From JANQEU01 sp965601455 (GTDB taxonomy: Bacteria > Bacteroidota > Bacteroidia > Cytophagales > Cyclobacteriaceae): 64,000 nucleotides of DNA. The stretch spans positions 4,464,001 through 4,528,000 of the forward strand of contig OZ271831.1 in assembly GCA_965601455.1 (NCBI GenBank), read 5' to 3'. Positions 26,589-34,136 of the stretch are shown here, piece after piece (positions within the stretch are counted from its first letter, which is position 1; each line of letters opens with the position of its first letter). The notes under the pieces were generated by a model. It saw nothing but the letters and a program-made list of their open reading frames with translations. It was not told the DNA's origin and did no database searches. Position numbers and translations under genes: made by a program.

Positions 26589-28478
26589 ATGAAGATCAAT
26601 AGCTTAAAAGAGTATTTCGACCATTACGATAGAAGCATTGAAAACCCTGAAGGATTTTGGGGAGGAATAGCCGAAAACTTCACTTGGAAGAAGAAGTGGG
26701 ATAAAGTCCTTGATTGGAACTTCTCCGGACCAGATATAAAGTGGTTTATCAATGGTAAACTAAACATCACAGAAAACGCCCTTGATAGACACCTTGCTGA
26801 TCATGGCGACGATATTGCCATCATTTGGGAACCTAATGATCCCAACCAAGCCACTATCCGGCTGACCTACAAAGAACTTCATCAGCAAGTCTGCCAGTTT
26901 TCTAATGCAATGCAGTCAAAAGGTGTCAAAAAAGGTGACCGTGTTATTATTTATATGCCAATGGTTCCTGAAGCTGCAGTCGCTATGTTGAGTTGCGCAA
27001 GAATCGGGGCTGTTCACTCTGTTGTTTTTGCTGGTTTTTCTGCAACCTCATTAGCCGACCGAATCAACGATTGTGGTGCTAAGATGGTATTAACCTCAGA
27101 TGGTAATTTCCGGGGAAAGAAAAATATTGATGTTAAAGGAGTGGTGGATGAAGCTCTTGAAAATTGTGATACTGTAGAAACGGTTATAGTTCTCAAGCAT
27201 ACGGATGCTGACGTGACCATGGTTGAAGGAAGAGATGTATGGTGGTCTGATGCTGTTGCCGGTCAATCCGATCAGCACGAAGCTGTAGAGATGGATGCAG
27301 AGGATATGTTATTCATCCTTTATACCTCAGGATCAACTGGAAAACCCAAAGGCGTAGTTCACACTTGTGGAGGATATATGGTTTTTGCCGAGTATAGTTT
27401 TGTTAACGTATTTCAATACAACCGGGGTGATGTCTACTGGTGTACCGCGGATGTCGGATGGATCACGGGACATACATACATCGTTTATGGTCCGTTATTG
27501 GCCGGAGCCACTACAGTGATGTTTGAAGGTGTACCTACCTATCCACATCCAGGCAGATTCTGGGAGGTAGTGGATAAATACAAGGTAAACCAATTCTACA
27601 CTGCGCCGACAGCCATACGTGCTTTACAGGCCTTTGGAACCGAGCCGCTGGAACCCTATAACCTCGATTCACTTAAGGTGATAGGTAGTGTGGGTGAACC
27701 GATCAATGAAGAGGCATGGAACTGGTATCATTCCAATGTGGGTAAAGGCAGATGTCCACTGGTTGATACCTGGTGGCAAACGGAAACGGGAGGTATAATG
27801 ATATCTGCCCTTGCCGGACTTACGCCTAATAAACCGGCACATGCCTCCTATCCATTACCAGGAGTCAACCTGGTGATCATGGATGCTGAAGGAAACATCC
27901 TCGAAGGAAATAATGTGGAAGGTAATCTTTGCATCAGCCATCCTTGGCCCTCGATATTAAGAACCACCTTTGGTGATCATGAGAGGTGTAAGCAGACCTA
28001 TTTCGCTACTTATAATAACATGTACTTTACGGGCGATGGCGCCAAACGTGATCATGACGGCTTCTATAGAATACTAGGCCGTGTGGATGATGTAATTAAC
28101 GTATCTGGCCACAGAATGGGAACAGCAGAAGTCGAAAATGCTATAAATGAGCATGAAGGTGTTGTGGAATCTGCAGTAGTGGGGTATCCTCATGAGGTAA
28201 AAGGCCAGGGTATCTACGCCTATGTCATTTGTGAAAACGGCGGTAAGGATAATGAGCAGATGGAGGCTGAAATTAGAGCAACTGTCAGCGAGATTATTGG
28301 TCCCATTGCAAAACCGGATAAGGTTCAAATTGTCTCCGGATTACCAAAAACTCGTTCCGGAAAGATCATGAGAAGAATCCTGCGAAAAGTCGCTAGTAAC
28401 GATACGGGTAATATGGGAGATACATCTACTTTACTTAATCCTGAAATTGTTGATGAGATAATAAAAGGCAGTAGGTAA
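26589..28478 (+). CDS. acs: Acetyl-CoA synthetase (AMP-forming)
   Basis: Activates acetate to acetyl-CoA through acetyl-AMP. The 629-residue protein has the adenylate-forming motifs YTSGSTGKPKGVVHT, TWWQTETGGIM, YFTGDGAKRDHDGFY, GRVDDVINVSGHRMGTAEVE, and the acylation-controlled lysine in KTRSGKIMRRILRK. The Trp414-equivalent in TWWQTE indicates acetate rather than longer acids. It is the last gene of the transporter cluster and ends before a bidirectional terminator. Confidence 0.97.
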   Translation: MKINSLKEYFDHYDRSIENPEGFWGGIAENFTWKKKWDKVLDWNFSGPDIKWFINGKLNITENALDRHLADHGDDIAIIWEPNDPNQATIRLTYKELHQQVCQFSNAMQSKGVKKGDRVIIYMPMVPEAAVAMLSCARIGAVHSVVFAGFSATSLADRINDCGAKMVLTSDGNFRGKKNIDVKGVVDEALENCDTVETVIVLKHTDADVTMVEGRDVWWSDAVAGQSDQHEAVEMDAEDMLFILYTSGSTGKPKGVVHTCGGYMVFAEYSFVNVFQYNRGDVYWCTADVGWITGHTYIVYGPLLAGATTVMFEGVPTYPHPGRFWEVVDKYKVNQFYTAPTAIRALQAFGTEPLEPYNLDSLKVIGSVGEPINEEAWNWYHSNVGKGRCPLVDTWWQTETGGIMISALAGLTPNKPAHASYPLPGVNLVIMDAEGNILEGNNVEGNLCISHPWPSILRTTFGDHERCKQTYFATYNNMYFTGDGAKRDHDGFYRILGRVDDVINVSGHRMGTAEVENAINEHEGVVESAVVGYPHEVKGQGIYAYVICENGGKDNEQMEAEIRATVSEIIGPIAKPDKVQIVSGLPKTRSGKIMRRILRKVASNDTGNMGDTSTLLNPEIVDEIIKGSR

Positions 28479-28494
28479 GAATAAAAACCCCAAA

Positions 28495-28530
28495 TAAAAA
28501 AATCCCTTCAGCTTGCTGAAGGGATTTTCA
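28495..28530. terminator. Bidirectional terminator between acs and nrdA
   Basis: Stem AATCCCTTCAGC / GCTGAAGGGATT with a tight loop, flanked by an A-run and a T-run, so it can terminate acs (plus) and nrdA (minus). Confidence 0.93.
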
Positions 28531-28550
28531 CTTTAAACAAAATCAATTTA

Positions 28551-30971
28551 TTAACTCCCACACATTTCACATCCATCTGGATCATCCAGGGAGCACTGCA
28601 TTGCTTGCTGATTGTACTCCTTATCGGATGAAGCCTGAACATCCGTACTTCCACCTGCTGTAGTTTGTGCTGCTGCTTCCTGTGGAACGGATTCTTTTTG
28701 CTCTTCCTTCGTTACGGTAAACTTGATAGCATCTGTCGCAGCTTTTGTTCGCAAGTAATACATGCCTGTTTTCAGCCCTTTCTTCCATGCGTAAAAATGC
28801 ATGGAAGTCATCTTTCCAAAGTTTGCATCCGTCAAATGAATATTTAAACTCTGGCTTTGGCATATGTAAGCTCCTCTATCAGCAGACATATCAATAATTG
28901 CCTTCTGAGATATCTCCCAAACCGTCTTGTAAAGTTCTTTGATGTCCTGAGGTATCTCAGGAATATTTTGAATCGAACCATTTTCAGCCTTAATCCTGTT
29001 CATCATCCGCTCATCCCACAATCCTAGCTTGATGAGGTCCTGCATCATGTACTTATTGGCTACTATAAATTCACCAGATAGAACACGTCTGACGTAAAGG
29101 TTCGAAGTGAATGGCTCAAAGCACTCGTTATTACCCAAAATCTGTGAAGTGGAAGCAGTCGGCATAGGTGCTAATAAAAGTGAGTTTCGCACTCCATGCT
29201 TGCGCACATTTTGCTTCAATTCATACCAATCCCATCTTCCTGAATCAGGCTCCACTCCCCACATATCGAATTGGAAGATACCTTTTGACACTGGAGACCC
29301 TTTATAGGATTCATATGGACCTTCCTCTTTAGCCATCTCCATAGAGGTTTCCATAGCGGCAAAATAGATGGTCTCAAAAATCTCTTTATTCAGTTTACGA
29401 GCTTCAGGTGTATCGAATCCGTAACGCATGAGAGCAAATGTATCTGCCAAACCCTGAACACCGATACCTATTGGTCGATGTCTCATGTTAGAGTTTCTTG
29501 CCTGCGGAACCGGATAGTAATTGACATCAATTACTTTGTTCAGGTTCCTGGTCACCACCTTCGAAATTTCATACAACTTCTGATGATCAAATGTATTGTC
29601 TTCTTTTACGAATTTCGATAACGCTATGGAAGCCAGATTACATACGGCCACCTCATCTTTGGAGGTGTACTCAATAATCTCAGTACAAAGGTTACTGGAC
29701 CTAATCGTACCTAGATTCTTTTGATTTGATTTTCTGTTGGCGTGATCTTTATAGAGAATATATGGTGTACCCGTCTCAATCTGAGATTCTAATATTTCAA
29801 ACCATAAATCCTGTGCTTTTACGACTCTTCTTGCCCGGTTTTCTGTTTCGTATTTTTCATACAATTTCTCGAATTCTTCCCCGTAAGAATCGTGTAGGTC
29901 CGGGGCTTCGTCCGGACTGAAAAGTGACCAATCACCATTTTCTTCAACACGCTTCATGAAAAGATCCGGGATCCACATGGCATAGAAAAGATCTCTTGCT
30001 CGAAGTTCTTCCTTCCCGTGATTCTTTTTCAACTGAAGAAACTCAAAAACATCAGCATGCCAGGGTTCAAGATAAATCGCAAAGCTTCCTTTTCTTTTTC
30101 CTCCGCCTTGATCAACGTATCTAGCTGTCATATCAAAGTTTCTAAGCATTGGTACTATTCCGTTGGACGTACCATTTGTTCCTTTGATATAAGCGCCCGT
30201 AGCGCGAATGTTATGTATACTCAGACCGATACCACCTGCAGATTGTGAAATCTTAGCGCATTGCTTAAGTGTATCGTAAATCCCATCAATGCTATCATCT
30301 TGCATGGATAACAAAAAGCAGGATGAAAGCTGTGGTTTAGGCGTCCCAGCATTGAAGAGAGTGGGTGTAGCATGTGTGAACCACTTCTCAGACATCAAAT
30401 CATAGGTCTGAATTGCTGAATCAATATCTTCACCGTGGATCCCAACTGCTACCCGCATCAGCATATGTTGTGGCCTTTCCACGATTTTTCCATCCAATTT
30501 CATCAGATATGACCTCTCTAGTGTTTTAAAGCCAAAGAAATCATAGTTATAGTCCCTCTTGTAATTGATGGCCTCATCCAACCTTTTGGCATTGCTCTTT
30601 ATCACACCATACGTTTCCGTTGATATCAATGCCGCATTTTCATCTGTTTTAGGATTTATGTAGGTATAGAGCCTTTTCATGGTATTTGAAAAGGACTCAG
30701 AGGTCGTCTTATGCAGGTTGGAAATAGCTATTCGAGCTGCGAGCTTGGCAAAATCAGGATGCCTGGTTGTCATCGTAGCAGATATCTCTGCAGCCAAATT
30801 GTCCAACTCTACCGTGGTTACACCATCGTAAAGTCCGTCAATAACCTTCTTTGCTATTTCTACCGGCTTTACAAAATCTTCGTTAAGACCTTCACAAAGA
30901 TTCTCAATGCGAGCTGTGATCTTGTCGAATTTTACTGATTCTCTTCTTCCGTCTCTTTTTTGTACTAACAT
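28551..30971 (-). CDS. nrdA: Ribonucleoside-diphosphate reductase class Ia, alpha subunit
   Basis: Large subunit of aerobic ribonucleotide reductase, converting NDPs to dNDPs. An N-terminal ATP-cone (VQKRDGRRESVKFDKITARI...) suggests dATP feedback. Active-site cysteines appear in QLSSCFLLSMQDDS, SSNLCTEIIEYTS and EVAVCNLASIALS; the C-terminus ends CSLDDPDGCEMCGS with the CxxC pair that is re-reduced by thioredoxin. The 806 residues exceed E. coli NrdA and resemble the eukaryote-like branch. A Thr/Ala/Gln-rich linker precedes the cysteine tail. It follows nrdB after a 27-base gap, an nrdBA order. Confidence 0.97.
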   Translation of the reverse strand: MLVQKRDGRRESVKFDKITARIENLCEGLNEDFVKPVEIAKKVIDGLYDGVTTVELDNLAAEISATMTTRHPDFAKLAARIAISNLHKTTSESFSNTMKRLYTYINPKTDENAALISTETYGVIKSNAKRLDEAINYKRDYNYDFFGFKTLERSYLMKLDGKIVERPQHMLMRVAVGIHGEDIDSAIQTYDLMSEKWFTHATPTLFNAGTPKPQLSSCFLLSMQDDSIDGIYDTLKQCAKISQSAGGIGLSIHNIRATGAYIKGTNGTSNGIVPMLRNFDMTARYVDQGGGKRKGSFAIYLEPWHADVFEFLQLKKNHGKEELRARDLFYAMWIPDLFMKRVEENGDWSLFSPDEAPDLHDSYGEEFEKLYEKYETENRARRVVKAQDLWFEILESQIETGTPYILYKDHANRKSNQKNLGTIRSSNLCTEIIEYTSKDEVAVCNLASIALSKFVKEDNTFDHQKLYEISKVVTRNLNKVIDVNYYPVPQARNSNMRHRPIGIGVQGLADTFALMRYGFDTPEARKLNKEIFETIYFAAMETSMEMAKEEGPYESYKGSPVSKGIFQFDMWGVEPDSGRWDWYELKQNVRKHGVRNSLLLAPMPTASTSQILGNNECFEPFTSNLYVRRVLSGEFIVANKYMMQDLIKLGLWDERMMNRIKAENGSIQNIPEIPQDIKELYKTVWEISQKAIIDMSADRGAYICQSQSLNIHLTDANFGKMTSMHFYAWKKGLKTGMYYLRTKAATDAIKFTVTKEEQKESVPQEAAAQTTAGGSTDVQASSDKEYNQQAMQCSLDDPDGCEMCGS

Positions 30972-30998
30972 ATGCGGGTGATGTAGGTTATAGTATTC

Positions 30999-31982
30999 TT
31001 AAAAATCTTCGTCAAGACTAAACTTTGGTTTCTCTGAATCTTCGGTCTTCAATACCCCTGCCTTCTGGTATTCTCCCACTCTTTTCTCGAAGAAATTCGT
31101 CTTTCCTTGTAGCGAAATCATCTCCATAAAATCAAATGGATTAGTTGAGTTGTACACTTTAGGACAATTCAACTCAGTAAGCAGTCGGTCAGCAACAAAC
31201 TCAATGTACTGACACATTAAGTCTGCATTCATTCCGATCAATTTTACCGGCAAAGCATCGGTAACAAATTCTTTTTCAATTTCAACTGCGTCCTTAATGA
31301 TCTCCTGAACAGTCTCCGGAGAAAGCTTATTGATGAGGTGATCGTTATACAGTAGACAAGCAAAGTCACAGTGCAGGCCTTCGTCTCTTGAAATTAATTC
31401 ATTGGAAAAGCTTAGACCCGGCATCAACCCCCTTTTCTTTAACCAGAAAATACTACAGAAGCTTCCTGAAAAGAAAATTCCTTCGACGGCAGCAAAAGCG
31501 ATCAGACGCTCAGCAAAATTTCCTTCATCAATCCATCGAAGAGCCCAATCCGCTTTCTTCTTCACGCAGTCCATTGTTTCAATGGCATGAAACAATATGT
31601 CTTTCTCTTTTGGATCGTTTACATAAGTATCGATCAATAAGGAGTAAGTTTCAGAATGAATGTTTTCTATGGCAATTTGAAAACCGTAGAAAAACTTAGC
31701 TTCAGTATATTGGACTTCCGAAACGAAATTCTCCGCAAGATTTTCGTTTACGATACCATCACTTGCTGCGAAGAATGCCAATACATGTTTAATAAAGTGT
31801 CTTTCCCCGTCATTAAGATCCTTCCAGTCTTTAAGATCCTGGCTAAGATCGATTTCTTCTGCTGTCCAGAAACTTGCTTCCGCCTTTTTGTAAAACTTCC
31901 AGATGTCGTCGTGATCAATAGGAAATAATACAAACCTGTCTTTGTTCTCCTTTAATATTGGTTCCTCAGTCATGGTACTCAT
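30999..31982 (-). CDS. nrdB: Ribonucleoside-diphosphate reductase class Ia, beta subunit
   Basis: Radical-generating R2 subunit. The 327-residue product carries the di-iron and tyrosyl radical region FQIAIENIHSETYSLLID (Glu, His and the radical Tyr, closely like eukaryotic R2), WTAEEIDLSQD with another ligand, and the late EGLHCDFACLLY segment. The C-terminal FSLDEDF is the peptide that docks on the alpha subunit. ATG starts lie at 31982 and 31973; the TTG at 31985 is unlikely. The region upstream has DnaA boxes (see 32183-32364). Confidence 0.97.
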   Translation of the reverse strand: MSTMTEEPILKENKDRFVLFPIDHDDIWKFYKKAEASFWTAEEIDLSQDLKDWKDLNDGERHFIKHVLAFFAASDGIVNENLAENFVSEVQYTEAKFFYGFQIAIENIHSETYSLLIDTYVNDPKEKDILFHAIETMDCVKKKADWALRWIDEGNFAERLIAFAAVEGIFFSGSFCSIFWLKKRGLMPGLSFSNELISRDEGLHCDFACLLYNDHLINKLSPETVQEIIKDAVEIEKEFVTDALPVKLIGMNADLMCQYIEFVADRLLTELNCPKVYNSTNPFDFMEMISLQGKTNFFEKRVGEYQKAGVLKTEDSEKPKFSLDEDF

Positions 31983-31985
31983 CAA

Positions 31986-32450
31986 ATGTGTATTAAGCTA
32001 CAAACAATAAATTCCCATTCCTCATTCGGAGAAAAATCAAAAACTTACTGTTTTTGCTTCTCCAAACAGGACCTTTTTTACACACAAATACTGTTGAGTG
32101 TTACTAAATCAGTCTTGATGGGACGCTACCTCAAGAAAAGTGGTTTAATTTTCGAAAGCCGCGCATACAAAAATGTTTAATATGAGGATAAATGTCAAGC
32201 CAGACCTTGACTCAAACAGGCAGTTATCAACACCCTGTGGATAACTACTTAATCCATTGATTAATAGGTAATTACATGTTGATAATGAATATAAACTTCT
32301 ATGAAATTTCGGCGTTTACGGAGGTTGATTGCGCGAAAAAAATCATAAAAAAAAATTATCCACAGTCTAATCCACTATTTGAATAGTACTTGCATTTGAA
32401 AAATATACTGAAACTACTATCTTTGCAGTCCTTTTTAAAATAGTAGGTTA
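31986..32450. other. 465-base non-coding region with DnaA boxes: origin or nrd control region candidate
   Basis: The stretch between divergent nrdB and rplU has no convincing gene. Exact TTATC[C/A]ACA boxes: 32224-32232 (plus), 32236-32244 (minus), 32277-32285 (minus), 32356-32364 (plus). A near-match (one mismatch) is at 32183-32191 (minus). The first two form an inverted pair 3 bases apart. A-rich tracts (32335-32355) abut the last box, as in an unwinding element. The rplU promoter lies at its right end. Gene divergence, density of boxes and A/T content fit an origin. DnaA control of nrd genes, known in E. coli, is the main alternative. Confidence 0.55.
32395..32425 (+). promoter_or_regulatory. 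Promoter of rplU-rpmA
   Basis: TTTG (32395-32398), exactly 19 bases, TATCTTTG (32418-32425): a perfect match to the Bacteroidota housekeeping promoter, ending 25 bases before the rplU ATG. Confidence 0.78.
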
Positions 32451-32759
32451 ATGTACGCGATTGTAGATATTGCTGGAAAGCAATTTAAGGTAGAGAAAGA
32501 TAAATTCATCTATGCGCCTAAATTAGACGCTGAGGAAGGATCTGCCGTCGATTTTAAGGACGTTCTACTCGTTGATAACAACGGTAAGGTAAAAGTAGGA
32601 ACACCTACTGTTTCCGGTTCAAAAGTTTCAGGTAAAGTTTTGGAACATGTTAAAGGCGACAAGGTAATAGTCTTTAAGAAAAAAAGAAGAAAAGGATATA
32701 AAGTGAAGAACGGTCACAGACAGCAATTCACTAAGGTATTAATTGAAAATATTAAGTAA
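32451..32759 (+). CDS. rplU: 50S ribosomal protein L21
   Basis: Large-subunit ribosomal protein of 102 residues. It starts MYAIVDIAGKQFKVEKDKF and ends in the basic RNA-binding segment KKKRRKGYKVKNGHRQQFT, the L21 signature. rpmA follows after 9 bases, the standard pair. Confidence 0.97.
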   Translation: MYAIVDIAGKQFKVEKDKFIYAPKLDAEEGSAVDFKDVLLVDNNGKVKVGTPTVSGSKVSGKVLEHVKGDKVIVFKKKRRKGYKVKNGHRQQFTKVLIENIK

Positions 32760-32768
32760 TAGGAAACC

Positions 32769-33023
32769 ATGGCTCACAAAAAAGGTGTAGGTAGCTCTAA
32801 AAACGGTCGGGAATCGGAAAGTAAACGACTGGGTGTTAAGATTTACGGTGGACAAGCAGCTATCGCTGGTAACATCATAGTAAGGCAAAGAGGTACAAAA
32901 CATCATCCAGGTAACAACGTGGGGATGGGAAAAGACCACACGCTATTTGCTTTAACTGATGGAGTTGTTCGCTTCCAAAAAGGAAGAGAAGATCGATCTT
33001 TCGTACACATCGATCCTGCTTAA
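32769..33023 (+). CDS. rpmA: 50S ribosomal protein L27
   Basis: Large-subunit protein near the peptidyl transferase centre. It begins MAHKKGVGSSKNGRESESKR and contains the signature GNIIVRQRGTKHHPGNNVG; 84 residues, no cleavable N-terminal extension. Last gene of the rplU-rpmA operon, with a terminator 27 bases on. Confidence 0.98.
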   Translation: MAHKKGVGSSKNGRESESKRLGVKIYGGQAAIAGNIIVRQRGTKHHPGNNVGMGKDHTLFALTDGVVRFQKGREDRSFVHIDPA

Positions 33024-33050
33024 TAGTTAAGTAATTAGTGAAAAAACGAA

Positions 33051-33079
33051 GAAGCGCATCTTAATGATGCGCTTTTTTT
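33051..33079 (+). terminator. Rho-independent terminator of rplU-rpmA
   Basis: AAGCGCATC / GATGCGCTT stem with a five-base loop and a run of T. Confidence 0.92.
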
Positions 33080-33272
33080 GTGTCCGGTTTTACCTCTAAC
33101 AACTGTTCGATTCTATACAGTTTCACTCAGTATCCCCATCTGTCTATTATTGTAATAACCTGAAAATGTGCTACTTACATTTTTTGGCACACTGAATGCA
33201 TTACCCTAATCGTCAGAAACTCAAAACAAACCGGAAGAACCTATTATGGTTCTTCCACAAATTGGTTAAATG

Positions 33273-33308
33273 AAAAAGGGGGCTGGTTTACACCAGCCCC
33301 CTTTTCAT
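33273..33308. terminator. Strong terminator downstream of the HNH gene
   Basis: Near-perfect stem AAAAGGGGGCTGGT / ACCAGCCCCCTTTT with a four-base loop. It has A- and T-runs on both sides, so it could act in both directions; the minus-strand HNH gene is the obvious client. Confidence 0.88.
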
Positions 33309-33335
33309 TACTATACTCGGTTTGTAAAAAATCCG

Positions 33336-33830
33336 CTATGCTTCCACAGGTTTTTTCCGGGGTCTACCTGGAAGTACAGTTGTTTCCTTGAATCCATTCT
33401 TATATAGCTTCTTTCTGGTCTTCCAGACTTTGAAGTTATTCTTATTACCTACTTCAAACTGCCACTTCATGTGTTCAGATGCAGTCATCCATTTGAGGTT
33501 TTCAGCGTGATTATTTCTTGGATTATTATCATCATGAATAATCATCGTCTTCTCGCTTACATCTTCATTCGGAACGAAAGCTTTGGCGACCTCTTTGTGT
33601 GGGTAAACGGTCCTCCTTTTGCCGTTGTCGTCGATTAAATCAAGGAAATAACACTTACACGTCTTGTTCCAACGTTGACGCATCATCTTTCCTCTTAGAT
33701 TCATATTAGTTTTACTTCCCTTGTGCCATACTTTTCGGCTGACACTGCGGATCTTACCTCTGGTCGATACCTGGTAATTGTTGAAACCTGGGATGGATTC
33801 CCACTTCTCGTCTGGTTTTGGATTTGCCAT
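33336..33830 (-). CDS. NUMOD4/HNH endonuclease-like protein with AT-hook-like tail
   Basis: A free-standing 164-residue homing-endonuclease-type protein. Residues 10-31 (WESIPGFNNYQVSTRGKIRS) form a NUMOD4 DNA-binding motif. Residues 97-120 (IIHDDNNPRNNHAENLKWM...) are a degenerate HNH nuclease motif with His99, Asn106/107 and Asn111. Residues 154-161 (PGRPRKKP) resemble an AT-hook. It has its own terminator and does not interrupt any gene. It may be a selfish endonuclease or a domesticated DNA-binding protein; activity is not proven by the motif. Confidence 0.82.
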   Translation of the reverse strand: MANPKPDEKWESIPGFNNYQVSTRGKIRSVSRKVWHKGSKTNMNLRGKMMRQRWNKTCKCYFLDLIDDNGKRRTVYPHKEVAKAFVPNEDVSEKTMIIHDDNNPRNNHAENLKWMTASEHMKWQFEVGNKNNFKVWKTRKKLYKNGFKETTVLPGRPRKKPVEA

Positions 33831-34136
33831 AATAAATGCTCTTTAAGGTTGACTAAACCAGCCGAATTCTTAATGCCTTTTCTAATTTACTGGTTTAATT
33901 ATTAATAATTGACGATTATCCAATATTTCGCTTATACCTTATTGGAATTATCATTTGCTAATATACAATTTTCAAAAGATAATAAATGGATTATTGCTGA
34001 TAACGTCTATTTAGTTTATATGCCTAATTACATAACACCCTCTCGTGTAAAAACGATCCAGTCAAAACCTTATATTGTATTTAGCGGAATAACAACCCTT
34101 TTTAGTTGTCACTACTTTCATTGATATCTTTGAACA
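33831..34136. other. 306-base A/T-rich spacer
   Basis: It lies between the divergent endonuclease and oxidoreductase genes. I see a TATCTTTG promoter element at 34125-34132 and no believable gene; the one open frame (33909-34124) has shadow-like composition. Confidence 0.4.
34125..34132 (+). promoter_or_regulatory. -7 element close to the oxidoreductase start
   Basis: TATCTTTG fits TAnnTTTG exactly and ends only 4 bases before the GTG start, implying a leaderless or nearly leaderless mRNA. The -33 region (TTTAG) is weak. Confidence 0.4.

Larger units (their letters stand above)
33024..33335. other. 312-base spacer with three hairpins
   Basis: It holds the rpmA terminator, a hairpin without T-run (GGAAGAACC 33233-33241 / GGTTCTTCC 33248-33256, 6-base loop) and the terminator of the endonuclease gene. 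Bases 33085-33230 show nothing recognisable. Confidence 0.5.

Noticed and set aside
28551..32000. NrdR-box regulation of nrdBA
   Set aside because: I could not find a pair of NrdR-type 16-base palindromes upstream of nrdB. Only DnaA-type boxes are evident.
33233..33256. Perfect 9-base hairpin downstream of rpmA as a third terminator
   Set aside because: The stem is good but no T-run follows on either strand. It is left as an unexplained hairpin in the spacer note.
33909..34124. 71-codon plus-strand frame in the A/T-rich spacer before the FAD oxidoreductase
   Set aside because: Low complexity, no recognisable features, and it covers the upstream promoter region. It is likely chance in A/T-rich DNA.
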